Shown here: positions 42,951-51,962 of the stretch, in pieces
How positions within the stretch are numbered: position 1 is the first letter of the stretch
Layout: each line of letters begins with the position of its first letter
Assembly: GCA_963664605.1 (NCBI GenBank)
Contig: OY761536.1
Span: 1,798,001 to 1,862,000 of the forward strand
DNA: 64,000 nt
Reading direction: 5' to 3'
Source: JAHOYW01 sp963664605
Lineage (GTDB): Bacteria; Verrucomicrobiota; Lentisphaeria; Victivallales; Victivallaceae
Position numbers and translations under genes: made by a program
The notes under the pieces: model-generated
Seen by the model: the letters and a program-made list of their open reading frames with translations, nothing else
Databases searched by the model: none
What the model was told of the DNA's origin: nothing

Positions 42951-44231
42951 ATGATAGATACGGAAAAAGATAACAGAAGACTTGTAGAACGGGCGGTATT
43001 GGTCGGTATTCAGGAACAGGGCGCTGATGCTTTGGAGATAAAGGAGCACCTGGATGAACTTGAAGAACTTGTGGAAAATATGAATGTTGGCGTCGTTGAC
43101 AAAATTATCGTACCATTGCGAAAAATACAACCACATTATTATATTGGTTCAGGTAAAGCCGGGGAAATTCTTGAACACGTTAAAGAGATTGATGGAGATT
43201 GTATAATCTTTGATGCGGAACTGTCTCCGTCCCAACAGCGTAACTGGGAAAAACTCTCTAAACTATGCGTTATTGACCGGCAGGAAGTTATCCTGGATAT
43301 TTTTGCTTCACGTGCTTCAACCCGGGAAGCAGTACTGCAGGTACAACTTGCCCGTTTGCAGTATTCTCTGCCCCGTCTTACCCGTGCCTGGACTCACCTT
43401 TCAAGGCAGCGAGGCGGCTCTAAAGGAACCAGAGGAGAAGGTGAACAGCAAATAGAAGTAGACCGCCGTCTTGTTCAAAAGCGTATTTCTGCTTTGACCA
43501 AAGAATTGAAAGAGGTGACAAAACAGCGTGAAACCCAGCGAAAAGGCCGCAAACGGCACGAATTGCCGACTGCCGCCATCGTCGGTTATACCAATGCTGG
43601 AAAATCGTCACTGTTGAACCGGCTTGCAGGCTCTGATATTCTTGCGGAAGATAAACTTTTCGCCACCCTTGATCCGACGACACGCAAGGTGACTTTGCCA
43701 AATAACCAGGACATATTATTGACCGATACGGTGGGGTTTGTCCGGAAACTGCCGCATAATCTGGTTGCGTCGTTTAAATCCACTCTTGAAGAAGCCGTTA
43801 TTGCCGATTTCCTTATACTGGTGCTTGATATAAGCAGCCAGCATGTGGAAGATCATTGGGAAACAACTTTGTCTGTCCTGAAAGAACTCGGTGCGGATGA
43901 TAAGGACATTCTCGTGGCTTTTAATAAAATAGATTTGCAGAAAGACCCGGTTTTTATTTCCCGCGCTCGAGGCCTGTTTCCGCATGGAGTTTTTATTTCC
44001 GCTGAAACAGGGGAGGGGATTGGTGAATTGCTCATGCAGATGATAAAGTTTACAAAGACCAGCAGCAAAACTATGAAAATACAGGTTCCGCCGCAGCATC
44101 ATGATATAATCGCTTTTGCTCACTCCAAGGCTAAGGTTCTTGATTCGGAATATGATGAACATGGAAATAATCTGTTGACGATAACTGTCAACAGTATATA
44201 TGAAAAGAAGTTTCTGGATTTTATCGTTTAA
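42951..44231 (+). CDS. hflX: GTPase HflX, ribosome-associated
   Basis: I prefer ATG 42951 (426 residues, the length of E. coli HflX) to the GTG at 42885, because homologues begin shortly before ERAVLVG. The N-terminal domain has PHYYIGSGKAGEI and IIFDAELSPSQQRNWE; a central coiled region follows RQRGGSKGTRGEGEQQIEVD, the HflX signature. The G domain has GYTNAGKSSLLNRL (G1), DPTTRK (G2), DTVGFVRKLP (G3), NKID (G4) and SAETGEG (G5). HflX splits stalled or heat-damaged ribosomes. It starts the core part of the window, directly after tRNA-Leu on the other strand. The ribosome site is weak for either start. Confidence 0.95.
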   Translation: MIDTEKDNRRLVERAVLVGIQEQGADALEIKEHLDELEELVENMNVGVVDKIIVPLRKIQPHYYIGSGKAGEILEHVKEIDGDCIIFDAELSPSQQRNWEKLSKLCVIDRQEVILDIFASRASTREAVLQVQLARLQYSLPRLTRAWTHLSRQRGGSKGTRGEGEQQIEVDRRLVQKRISALTKELKEVTKQRETQRKGRKRHELPTAAIVGYTNAGKSSLLNRLAGSDILAEDKLFATLDPTTRKVTLPNNQDILLTDTVGFVRKLPHNLVASFKSTLEEAVIADFLILVLDISSQHVEDHWETTLSVLKELGADDKDILVAFNKIDLQKDPVFISRARGLFPHGVFISAETGEGIGELLMQMIKFTKTSSKTMKIQVPPQHHDIIAFAHSKAKVLDSEYDEHGNNLLTITVNSIYEKKFLDFIV

Positions 44232-44280
44232 ACGGTTATATTAGATGAACAATTGAAAATCGTTATTTGGAAGTTGATAT

Positions 44281-47151
44281 ATGAAAAGAATTTTCCTGCT
44301 GACAATTTTTGCTTTTTCCCTGATGATGACGGCATTTACTCCCTCTGTCAGAGCAGATGACGATGACGAAGAAGAATTTTCCCCCTGGACAGCCTGGCGT
44401 AAAGGTTTTGGCTATTTTGAAAAAGGGGAACGCAGCAGAGAAAAAGGAAAACATGACGAAGCACTGACCGCTTACCGGAAGGCTTATCAGTATTATTACA
44501 GTGTGAAGAAAGCGCGTCCGAACTGGAACCAAAAAATCATTGATGAACGCATAAGGATGTGCCAGCGTGAGATAAATAAACTCAATAAGCTGGTCGGAGC
44601 CCCGTCATCTGCAAAGGTTGACAGCGGCTATGACCGAGGAAAAGATTTCAGCGCCGAACTGCAAAGCACCAAGGCGGAATTGCTTAGCTATAAGAAAAAA
44701 CTTTTTGCCGCGCTTATGGAGCTTAACGAACTACGCCAGAGAAGCAAGCAGCAGAAGAATAATCTTGAGCAGGTTGAAGATTTAATGCGTGAAAAAAGAA
44801 TCTTCATGGAAGAGTATAAACTCTTGCAGGAAAAATATGCAAAACTGCAAAGTGAAAAGAAAAAGCCAAGCGAAAATGAGAAACGCCTCAAAACTCAACT
44901 TGTTGACACCAAAATAAAAAATGATATTTTAGCTCAGCGTCTTAAACTCCAGGTAGAAAAAGAAAAAGAACTGAACGAAGAAATAGCCGGATTATACCGT
45001 TATAAAACCCAGCATAAAAACAGCTTGAAAGAGCTCAAAAAGACTATTGAAAATCTTAATTACAAATTGAGGAAAGGCGCTGAGTTGCAGAATGAAGAAG
45101 CCAAAAAATATCAAAAAGCAGCAGCTAAGATAAAAAGTCTTGAAACTTATAATAATCAGATTGCCGGAAATATGAAAGAGAAAGATGAAGAAATAAAGAA
45201 ACTGGATGACTGGCTGAAACAATTGCGCAAAAAAAGTGGCAATCAAAGTGCGATTCAACAGGAAATCATCAAGGCTAACCAGGCCCTTACCAAAAAATAT
45301 CAAGGCTTGAAGACGGAAAATGAAAAAAATATCCGTGAACTGCAGGAAGTTAAATCTATACTTAAAGGCAATAATCTTGCCGAAGAACAGCTTAAAAAGA
45401 CTTTGCAGGAAATTAATAATCAGAGAGGCAGTGTTGAAAAAGAGTATGAGTTGCTGCGTAAAAGCTATGAACAACTGTTGATTATACAAAAAGCCAATGC
45501 GAAAGAAATAAAGATGCTTCAGGGCAAGAACGCTAAAGCTGATGAGCTTATAAAGGATTACAGTGAAAAATACAAATGGACCAAGCAAAAACTGGCGTCG
45601 CGCGCAAATTCTGATTTGCAGAATATAAGCTCCCTTAACCAACAGATAAGGGGATTGAATAAAAAGCTGGAGAAAAACACTATAATCAACAAAGAACTTA
45701 AACTCGAATTGACGAAGACGAAAGATAAATATAAGGAACTTCAGGACTCTTTTGATGATTTGAAAAAATCTGAAAGAAAATTAAAAGCCAGTGAAAAATT
45801 ACTGGCGCAGGAAACCCAGAGTTCAGATATTTTAAAGAAAGAAAATGAAAAATTGCGGAAAATAAATGAAACATTGAAAGCGGAAAGCGCAAAGACAATT
45901 GCTGCGAAACGTAAAGAATACCAGGAGAAGATTAAAGAAAGTGAAGAAAAGCTCCTTGCTCTGCAAAAGAAAAACCAGAGTATAGCTAATAAAAATAATG
46001 AGTTAAGCCTTGCAGTAACTAAGTTGGATAAACTGCGGGAAGAGCTTCAGCATGCCAATAAAACTATACAAATATTGAGGAACTTTGGTTCTAAGAATAC
46101 TGTTGCGGATACTAAACATACAGCTTCGGTGAATACTTCTATTACCCAATATACTCCTCAAGTCAAGACCAGTCAGAATTTTAATCCTGCAAAGCTCCTT
46201 GCTGATGGTAAAAAGGCGGAGAAAGAAGATTCTGAAGATGTTGCTATATGGAATTACCGGAAATATCTCAGTTTGAAACAAGATGATCCGGAAGTCAACC
46301 GTTTGCTTGGTTCTATTCTATACAAACGTGGCCAGATAGAGGAAGCTGACCAGTTCTTAAGCAAAGCTTATTCCCTCCAGAGTGATAATGTCAATAATGC
46401 TTCAAGTTACGCTCAAGTGTTAATTAAACAGAAAAAATATACCAAGGCATATGATATCCTCAAAAAAGCGATAGAAAAGCATTCTAAAAATTATAAACTG
46501 TTGACAGTATATGCTAATGCACAGGCTGGCGCGGGTAAGACCACGGAAGCTTTGGATAATTTGGATGCTGCTATAAGGATTGCTCCGGAAGCTTCACCAG
46601 CTTATCTGGCACGGGCACAGATTATTGCGATATATTATCCGGATCTTCTTGATTCTGCAGCGGAGTCCTATCGCAAAGCGCGTAAACTAGGCGCGAAACC
46701 GGATATTTTCCTGGAAGATGTTTTAGCTAAGAAACTGGCGGATAATTCAGAAATGGTTCAGTTCCTCGAAAAGCCTGCTCTTGAGGCGGAGCGCGGTAAA
46801 GACTGGGGATCAGCCGCATGGTATTTCGGGCAGCTTCACAAATTGAAGCCGGGAAATAAAGAATATCAGGAAAAATATGCTGCTGCCTTGCTGCTTCAAA
46901 ATAAATACAAGGAAAGCCTGGGAACTCTGAACTTGAAAGATTTATCCAATAACGCCAGTCTGATTGCCGCCGGCGCTGAAATAGGGCAGGGAAATTATTC
47001 CAGCGCTGCGAAATTCCTGAAAAACGCTAAACCGTCAAGTTCAATGAAGATTTATTTTAAGGCCTTTAAGGAATATCTTAAGACCGTTAAAGTATCAAAC
47101 TACCAAAAAGAATTCCAAAACGTATCCAGGGAACTGGATAAACTCCTATAA
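44281..47151 (+). CDS. Exported long coiled-coil protein with C-terminal TPR domain
   Basis: 956 residues. Signal peptide (FLLTIFAFSLMMTAFTPSVR), then a very acidic stretch (ADDDDEEEF) and one TPR-like pair (KHDEALTAYRKAYQYYYSV). Residues ~130-600 form an almost uninterrupted coiled coil rich in Lys, Glu and Leu. From ~640 come TPR units (EDSEDVAIWNYRKYLSLKQD, VNRLLGSILYKRGQIEEADQ, SYAQVLIKQKKYTKAYDILK, LTVYANAQAGAGKTTEALDN). The design suggests a periplasmic or envelope scaffold. It is followed 4 bp later by a TPR membrane protein and the two probably work together. No catalytic motif is seen. Confidence 0.8.
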   Translation: MKRIFLLTIFAFSLMMTAFTPSVRADDDDEEEFSPWTAWRKGFGYFEKGERSREKGKHDEALTAYRKAYQYYYSVKKARPNWNQKIIDERIRMCQREINKLNKLVGAPSSAKVDSGYDRGKDFSAELQSTKAELLSYKKKLFAALMELNELRQRSKQQKNNLEQVEDLMREKRIFMEEYKLLQEKYAKLQSEKKKPSENEKRLKTQLVDTKIKNDILAQRLKLQVEKEKELNEEIAGLYRYKTQHKNSLKELKKTIENLNYKLRKGAELQNEEAKKYQKAAAKIKSLETYNNQIAGNMKEKDEEIKKLDDWLKQLRKKSGNQSAIQQEIIKANQALTKKYQGLKTENEKNIRELQEVKSILKGNNLAEEQLKKTLQEINNQRGSVEKEYELLRKSYEQLLIIQKANAKEIKMLQGKNAKADELIKDYSEKYKWTKQKLASRANSDLQNISSLNQQIRGLNKKLEKNTIINKELKLELTKTKDKYKELQDSFDDLKKSERKLKASEKLLAQETQSSDILKKENEKLRKINETLKAESAKTIAAKRKEYQEKIKESEEKLLALQKKNQSIANKNNELSLAVTKLDKLREELQHANKTIQILRNFGSKNTVADTKHTASVNTSITQYTPQVKTSQNFNPAKLLADGKKAEKEDSEDVAIWNYRKYLSLKQDDPEVNRLLGSILYKRGQIEEADQFLSKAYSLQSDNVNNASSYAQVLIKQKKYTKAYDILKKAIEKHSKNYKLLTVYANAQAGAGKTTEALDNLDAAIRIAPEASPAYLARAQIIAIYYPDLLDSAAESYRKARKLGAKPDIFLEDVLAKKLADNSEMVQFLEKPALEAERGKDWGSAAWYFGQLHKLKPGNKEYQEKYAAALLLQNKYKESLGTLNLKDLSNNASLIAAGAEIGQGNYSSAAKFLKNAKPSSSMKIYFKAFKEYLKTVKVSNYQKEFQNVSRELDKLL

Positions 47152-47155
47152 TTAA

Positions 47156-48832
47156 ATGAAACCTGAAACAAAAAATAATTTGCTGTTATATGGTATTCCT
47201 ACGCTGGCTGCTTTGCTGGTCAGGGTAATACTGCTGATTAACTGGTGGGGTTCACCTGTTCGCTGGTACAGCAATATAGGCGGGCTTGATATGCAGTTTA
47301 TCCTTAATGCCGCGAAATGGTTTTGTGACGGCGGAGTTATATTTACAATATATCGTGCTATTCTTGCCGCGGTTTTATTTTTTAACAACGGAACTGACTG
47401 TTCTGAGGCTGTTGTAATTCTCCAACTGGCTGGTGGAATTATTATTGTTCCACTTGTTATTTGGTGTACGCTCAGGTTTTGGAGAAATAGATATTGGGCA
47501 TTATCTTCCGGACTACTTGCCGCTTTATATGCACCAGCGTTAATGTACCAGGTATTTATTCTCAAAGAGAGTACTTTGATGTTTTTCGCCATATTGTCTT
47601 TGGCTGTGGTGTTATGGACTCACAAAAACCATTTTTCATCTAAATCGTTGTGGATTTGTGGAGTATTTCTGGCGCTAGCCTGTGTTTGTAGAATTAACGC
47701 GTTGCCTTTTTGTGGTCTGGCATCGCTTTGGATTGTTGCTTGTTTATTTAAGAAAAATAAACATGACCAGAAGACTGTAATATTTCGGACAAGTGTTTTG
47801 GCGCTGGGTATTTTTTCGGTATTTATTCCTGTTTCAATAATCAATATTGGCTTGACCGGAGGACGTCAGTTTTTGCCGGTTCCTGTCCCTAGAGTATCTT
47901 ATGTTTCCAAAGTTGCCAGAGTTGCTGGTCCGGTGAGCATGAATCCTGTAACTGCGGGCGTAAAAAAGAAGACTGTTAAAAAGAGCAGTTTAGCGGTGAA
48001 TATGTTACGAAAGGTTCCTTCTGTTTTTTCTGCGTCTGAGATACCCAACAACGTAAATTATTATTTTTTGAAGTATAAATTATTTCCGCTTCAATATTTT
48101 ATCGGCCCGTTTTTTTTGATACCTCTGGCAGTGACGGCTCTGGTATTACTGGTTTTAAACCGGGGCATCTTACGTAAAGAAAGCATTTTATTTATATTTA
48201 TATTTTCTTATATGCTACCCATTATTGTATTTATTCCTCTGGCGCGTTATCGTCTGGTCCTCACTCCGGTATTCTGCATGTTGGCTCCTTATCCGTTTTT
48301 TTACTTAGAAAAAGCATGGCGCGGTAGAAAGTTATTTCCTGCTTTATTGACTGTTGTTGTTCTTGCGCTTGTGGTATATATAAATCTCCCTTTAAAGGTT
48401 TTTCTGCGTTCAACGGATTTTGTTTCATACGGGAAAGGAATCCAGTTTCAGACAGGTAAATCCGCAGCCGCAATACCATATTTTCGCGAAGCTTATAAGA
48501 TGGCTCCTTATAAGCAAATGACGATTGTTAACTTGTCTGAAGCGCTGCTTAAGAATCGTCAGCCGAAAGAGGCGCTTAAGATATTAATTCAGGCATACAA
48601 GAAAGAACCTGAAAATCTTGCTTACCGTTATTATCTTGGAATAGCTTATTTCTTTACTGGTAATCCTAAAAAAACCGAACAGATATTCAGGAGGATAAAT
48701 CCTGAGCACATGGGATCTTTGAAAGCCAAATATTACTACTTTTATGAAGCATCTCTGCGCATGCAGAAAAAATACGGGGCTGCAGCGGAACTGCGACGGA
48801 AAGCATTGAAGGAGAGAAATGGGCAACAATGA
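47156..48832 (+). CDS. Polytopic membrane protein (GT-C/PMT-like) with C-terminal TPR repeats
   Basis: 558 residues. About ten hydrophobic segments from residue 12 to ~415 (for example LLLYGIPTLAALLVRVILLI, LWICGVFLALACVC, ILFIFIFSYMLPIIVFIPLA, LFPALLTVVVLALVVYINLP). The N-terminal order, one helix followed by a loop with GGLDMQFI and later RINALPF, resembles dolichyl-phosphate-mannose-type GT-C transferases and O-antigen-like proteins. Residues ~435-550 contain TPR repeats (KSAAAIPYFREAYKMAPYKQ, NRQPKEALKILIQAYKKEP). A glycosyltransferase role for envelope glycans is plausible but not proven. The recX gene starts inside its last 14 bp, so the two are coupled. Confidence 0.7.
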   Translation: MKPETKNNLLLYGIPTLAALLVRVILLINWWGSPVRWYSNIGGLDMQFILNAAKWFCDGGVIFTIYRAILAAVLFFNNGTDCSEAVVILQLAGGIIIVPLVIWCTLRFWRNRYWALSSGLLAALYAPALMYQVFILKESTLMFFAILSLAVVLWTHKNHFSSKSLWICGVFLALACVCRINALPFCGLASLWIVACLFKKNKHDQKTVIFRTSVLALGIFSVFIPVSIINIGLTGGRQFLPVPVPRVSYVSKVARVAGPVSMNPVTAGVKKKTVKKSSLAVNMLRKVPSVFSASEIPNNVNYYFLKYKLFPLQYFIGPFFLIPLAVTALVLLVLNRGILRKESILFIFIFSYMLPIIVFIPLARYRLVLTPVFCMLAPYPFFYLEKAWRGRKLFPALLTVVVLALVVYINLPLKVFLRSTDFVSYGKGIQFQTGKSAAAIPYFREAYKMAPYKQMTIVNLSEALLKNRQPKEALKILIQAYKKEPENLAYRYYLGIAYFFTGNPKKTEQIFRRINPEHMGSLKAKYYYFYEASLRMQKKYGAAAELRRKALKERNGQQ

Positions 48833-49289
48833 AGTTCGAAAAAAAGCCTTTGACTTGCTTGCAAGACGGGCTCACAGCACAAAGGAATTGCGGAACAAGC
48901 TTTATAAACGCGAGTACAGTAAGCGTGATATAGACACGGTTATTGCCGAATGTGAGCGGCTTGGTTTTCTGAATGATGAATTATTTGCCGCTGATTATGC
49001 CGCCGAATTGAGCGGGCAGGGCAAAGGGGCTTTTAAAATAAAAATGAAGCTTCGCGATAAAGGGCTTTCAGAGGAAAACATCGAAAAAGCTCTGAAAAAG
49101 ATTGCTGGCAGCGAAGAGGAACGCGCAATTCAGGCTCTCAAGGGTAAATTACGCTCATTAATACATGAAGAGGATATAAATAAACGCCGTCAGAAAGCCT
49201 ATCGTTTTCTTGCTTACCGCGGCTTCTCATCAGACATTATCGCGAAGATAATGGATAAGACCCAGGAATTGCAGGCATACCGTTATTGA
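48819..49289 (+). CDS. recX: Recombination regulator RecX
   Basis: 156 residues, the usual RecX length, all helical with three RecX repeats: KAFDLLARRAHSTKELRNKL, ECERLGFLNDELFAADYAA, KIKMKLRDKGLSEENIEKAL and AYRFLAYRGFSSDIIAKIM. RecX binds RecA filaments and limits their activity. The start overlaps the preceding membrane-protein gene by 14 bp. recA is not next to it, unlike in many bacteria. After its stop there is a 353-bp gap before prs. Confidence 0.9.
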   Translation: MGNNEVRKKAFDLLARRAHSTKELRNKLYKREYSKRDIDTVIAECERLGFLNDELFAADYAAELSGQGKGAFKIKMKLRDKGLSEENIEKALKKIAGSEEERAIQALKGKLRSLIHEEDINKRRQKAYRFLAYRGFSSDIIAKIMDKTQELQAYRY

Positions 49290-49336
49290 CGAGTTTGAAT
49301 ATATGAAATAATTTAGTAAATCTTTGAAAAGAGGAT

Positions 49337-49381
49337 ATGAATATGCCGGATAAATCGCTCTTATTATTGCAGGCATTTTAA
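49337..49381 (+). CDS. Possible 14-residue leader peptide with four consecutive Leu codons
   Basis: ATG 49337 (or ATG 49343, which has AGAGG 8 bp upstream) opens a short frame, MNMPDKSLLLLQAF, closed by TAA at 49379-49381. The four leucine codons in a row (CTC TTA TTA TTG) resemble attenuator leader peptides, but the downstream gene is prs, which is not a leucine gene. Coding is uncertain. Confidence 0.2.
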   Translation: MNMPDKSLLLLQAF

Positions 49382-49497
49382 GCTAATGAAAAATAAATCG
49401 TTTTTTATATAAAAAGCACCTGATTTTGTTTGTAATTTTATAAAATTGCGCTAAGTTTATGGCTTGTTGTTATATATTTAATTTTAATTAAAACCTT

Positions 49498-49606
49498 AAT
49501 CCAGATTTGGATTTATGCCCCTGTGAAAAGGAGCTGACCCGGAAGGTTTTGAGCAGCAAGGCCTTAGCTTGGTTTTGCGTTCTCTCCTCCTGTATCCTCT
49601 GATGGT
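49498..49606 (+). ncRNA. Candidate structured RNA before prs, with SRP-RNA-like apical motif
   Basis: The unusually GC-rich stretch in this otherwise AT-rich 353-bp gap can fold as one long hairpin of ~105 nt: CC-AGA with TCT-GATGG, GGAT with ATCC, AGGAG with CTCCT, and an apex CTGACCCGGAAGG followed by GAGCAGCAAGGC. The apex resembles the conserved bacterial 4.5S/SRP tip (CCGGAAGG ... AGCAGC.AAGG), and the length fits. Against it, the 5' CAGG of the symmetric loop is missing and four to five extra bases (TTTTG) separate GGAAGG from AGCAGC. It may instead be a prs leader. A smaller hairpin, GTTAG/CTAAC (49605-49609, 49621-49625), lies just before the prs ribosome site. Confidence 0.3.
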
Positions 49607-49642
49607 TAGGTTTTTAGTTTCTAACTTATAAAAGAGGATTAT

Positions 49643-50596
49643 ATGATTATGCCAAAGGATATTCGTGTTTATTCCGGCAGTGCTCATCCGAAGCTCTCGA
49701 AAGCAATTGCTGAATACCTTGAGATACCATTGGGCAAAGTAAATCTTACGCGTTTTCCGGATGGTGAGATTTTCGTTCAATTCGAAGAAAATATCCGTCG
49801 TGCCGATGTTTTCCTTATACAGCCGACTTGCGCCCCGACGAATGAAAATCTGATGGAACTGTTGATAATGATGGATGCCGCTAAGCGAGCTTCGGCTGGC
49901 AGAATCACTGTTGTGCTTCCGTATTTCGGTTATGCCCGCCAGGACCGCAAGGACCGTCCGCGAGTTCCAATCACCGCCAAGCTGGTTGCCAACCTTCTGG
50001 TTGCCGCCGGAGCCAACCGGGTCATCACAATGGACCTGCATTCGCAGCAGATTCAGGGATTTTTTGATATACCCGTGGATCATCTCTACGCTCGTCCGGT
50101 TATTGTTCCTTACCTGAAAGAGTTGATTGGAGATGATGCAGTAGTTGTTTCTCCTGATTCCGGCAGTGTGAAGATGGCTATGGCTTACTGTGGTTCCCTT
50201 AATGCCGGTCTGGCGGTTGTTGCAAAACGCCGTATTAATGCCGATACCGTGGCATCTTCGCATCTGGTTGGTGAAGTTGAAAACAAAATCTGCGTAATTA
50301 CTGATGACCTTACTTCGACGGCCGGGACTCTCTGTGCCGCTGCTGATATTCTTAAGAAAGCCGGCGCTGCTAAGATTTATGTGGTCGTTTCTCATTGCCT
50401 GCTTAATGAGAAGGGCAAGAAAAAACTCATGGCTGACAGCAATATTGAACAACTTATCACCACTGATGGAGTACCGCACTTGGATGATCTTGACGGAAAA
50501 GTCAAGATATTAAGCATCGCGCCGCTTCTCGGTGAAGCAATAAGACGTATTCATCAGGGAAGATCGGTGTCTTCTCTTTTTAGAACTAAAGGATAA
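49643..50596 (+). CDS. prs: Ribose-phosphate pyrophosphokinase (PRPP synthetase)
   Basis: 317 residues, standard class I length. Motifs: YSGSAHPKLSKAIAEYL, GEIFVQFEENIRRADVFLIQ, the flexible-loop region PYFGYARQDRKDRPRVPI, TMDLHSQQIQGFFDIPVDHL, VVSPDSGSVKMA, and the PRPP-binding loop ITDDLTSTAGTLCAAADIL. Makes PRPP from ribose 5-phosphate and ATP for nucleotide, His and Trp synthesis. AAGAGG lies before ATG 49643; ATG 49649 is an alternative. First gene of the cluster with rplY and pth, an order common in many bacteria. Confidence 0.97.
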   Translation: MIMPKDIRVYSGSAHPKLSKAIAEYLEIPLGKVNLTRFPDGEIFVQFEENIRRADVFLIQPTCAPTNENLMELLIMMDAAKRASAGRITVVLPYFGYARQDRKDRPRVPITAKLVANLLVAAGANRVITMDLHSQQIQGFFDIPVDHLYARPVIVPYLKELIGDDAVVVSPDSGSVKMAMAYCGSLNAGLAVVAKRRINADTVASSHLVGEVENKICVITDDLTSTAGTLCAAADILKKAGAAKIYVVVSHCLLNEKGKKKLMADSNIEQLITTDGVPHLDDLDGKVKILSIAPLLGEAIRRIHQGRSVSSLFRTKG

Positions 50597-50635
50597 CTCA
50601 ATCATACTTACAATAACAAAAAGGAAAGGAAGTGT

Positions 50636-51289
50636 ATGAGTAGCAAAACAAACTATGAACTCGCAGTTGAGACGCGCAGCGAACTGGGAACAGGAGCAGT
50701 GCGGCGTGCCAGGAAAGCTGGAAAAATTCCGGCAATCATGTACAGCCGTGGATCTGAAAGCGCGCCTCTATTCGTAGATGCGAAAGAGTGGGAAGCTCTT
50801 TCAAAACACGACTTTAACCTGTTGACTTTGCTTAACGGCAAAAAGAAAACAGCAGCGGTCGTCAAAGAAGTTCAAAACAATTACTTGAAATCATGCGTTG
50901 TGCATATTGACTTTCAGGAAGTTAAGATGGACGAGGAAATTACTGCCGCGATACCGGTCAGGGCTGGTCTCGGCGAAGCTGCTGGAGCATCCCAGGGCGG
51001 AACTCTTGAGCAGTTAATGCATGAAGTCGAAGTTAAATGTCTTCCTGGCGATCTCCCTGAACATCTTGAAATGGATATTACCGCTTTGGAAATTGGCGAT
51101 TCACTGTATGTCAGTGACATTGTTCTGCCGGATAAAGTTGAGATGGTTTCTGATCTTGAGCTTACTGTCTTCCATGTTGCCAAGCCTATGGCCGAAGAAC
51201 CTGAAACTGTAGAAGGTGAAGAAGGCGCAGAAAGTGCAGAAGGCGAGGAAGCAACTGAAGAGGCAGCCGCTGAAGAAGCAGCTGAGTAG
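50636..51289 (+). CDS. rplY: 50S ribosomal protein L25/Ctc
   Basis: 217 residues, the long (Ctc/TL5) form: an N-terminal 5S-rRNA-binding L25 domain (RSELGTGAVRRARKAGKIPA, VQNNYLKSCVVHIDFQEV) and a C-terminal TL5 beta domain (EVEVKCLPGDLPEHLEMDIT, LEIGDSLYVSDIVLPDKVEM), with an acidic Glu/Ala-rich tail of about 30 residues. A strong AAGGAAAGGAAG stretch precedes ATG 50636. Located between prs and pth as in many genomes. Confidence 0.95.
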   Translation: MSSKTNYELAVETRSELGTGAVRRARKAGKIPAIMYSRGSESAPLFVDAKEWEALSKHDFNLLTLLNGKKKTAAVVKEVQNNYLKSCVVHIDFQEVKMDEEITAAIPVRAGLGEAAGASQGGTLEQLMHEVEVKCLPGDLPEHLEMDITALEIGDSLYVSDIVLPDKVEMVSDLELTVFHVAKPMAEEPETVEGEEGAESAEGEEATEEAAAEEAAE

Positions 51290-51313
51290 TCAACTTTTAG
51301 CGGGGGATTGTTA

Positions 51314-51928
51314 ATGAGCGGGATATCTAATCAAATCAATTTAATTGTTGGTTTGGGAAATCCCGGGCTGGAATACAAAAACACCAGACATAATGTCGGT
51401 TTTGAATTGACTTCAGCATTCATGGAATCTCTGGCTGTAAGTTTTAATAAAAAGGAAAAGTATAACAGCGTTTATTGGGAAGGGCGTTTTAAGGGACGGA
51501 ATTTATTGATCCAGCACCCGCAGACTTTTATGAATTTAAGCGGTAAAGCAGTAGCGGCTTTAGCTGGAAAGAAAAAAATTCTTCCTTCAGAGATCATCGT
51601 TGTATATGATGATATGGATCTTCCCCTCGGTAAGATGAGGATACGTAAAAGCGGCAGCAGCGCAGGACACCGCGGTGTTGAATCGCTTATTGAAAATCTT
51701 GGAACTTCAGCGTTTCCGAGATTGCGGATTGGAATCGGCCGGGCCCGGACCGGAGTTGTCGATCATGTGTTATCCAAGTTTGATACAGATGAACAGGCGA
51801 TACTTGAAGAAGTATTAAAATCCGGTGTAGACGCATTAACTCTAAGCTTGACTCGTGGAGTCGCATATGCTATGAACAGTTTTAACAGCATAAACCACGA
51901 GCAGGATAAAAATAATAAATCCGAATAA
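51314..51928 (+). CDS. pth: Peptidyl-tRNA hydrolase
   Basis: 204 residues from ATG 51314, chosen because GGGGGA is 6 bp upstream; an in-frame TTG at 51308 would sit on that site. GLGNPGLEYKNTRHNVGFEL carries the catalytic Asn and His, HPQTFMNLSGKAV and YDDMDLPLGKMRIR the Asp, and SAGHRGVESLIENLG the tRNA-contact loop. It recycles peptidyl-tRNA released from ribosomes. It is followed closely by rpsF. Confidence 0.96.
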   Translation: MSGISNQINLIVGLGNPGLEYKNTRHNVGFELTSAFMESLAVSFNKKEKYNSVYWEGRFKGRNLLIQHPQTFMNLSGKAVAALAGKKKILPSEIIVVYDDMDLPLGKMRIRKSGSSAGHRGVESLIENLGTSAFPRLRIGIGRARTGVVDHVLSKFDTDEQAILEEVLKSGVDALTLSLTRGVAYAMNSFNSINHEQDKNNKSE

Positions 51929-51962
51929 AAATCGGGACATATTAATGATGGAGGTAAAAACC

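Noticed and set aside
44992..45642. A 216-codon minus-strand ORF rich in Phe and Leu
   Set aside because: It is the antisense shadow of the Lys/Glu-rich coiled coil at 44281-47151.
49496..50479. A 327-codon minus-strand ORF over prs
   Set aside because: It is antisense to a certain prs gene and crosses the structured intergenic island; basic Arg/Asn-rich composition typical of shadow frames.
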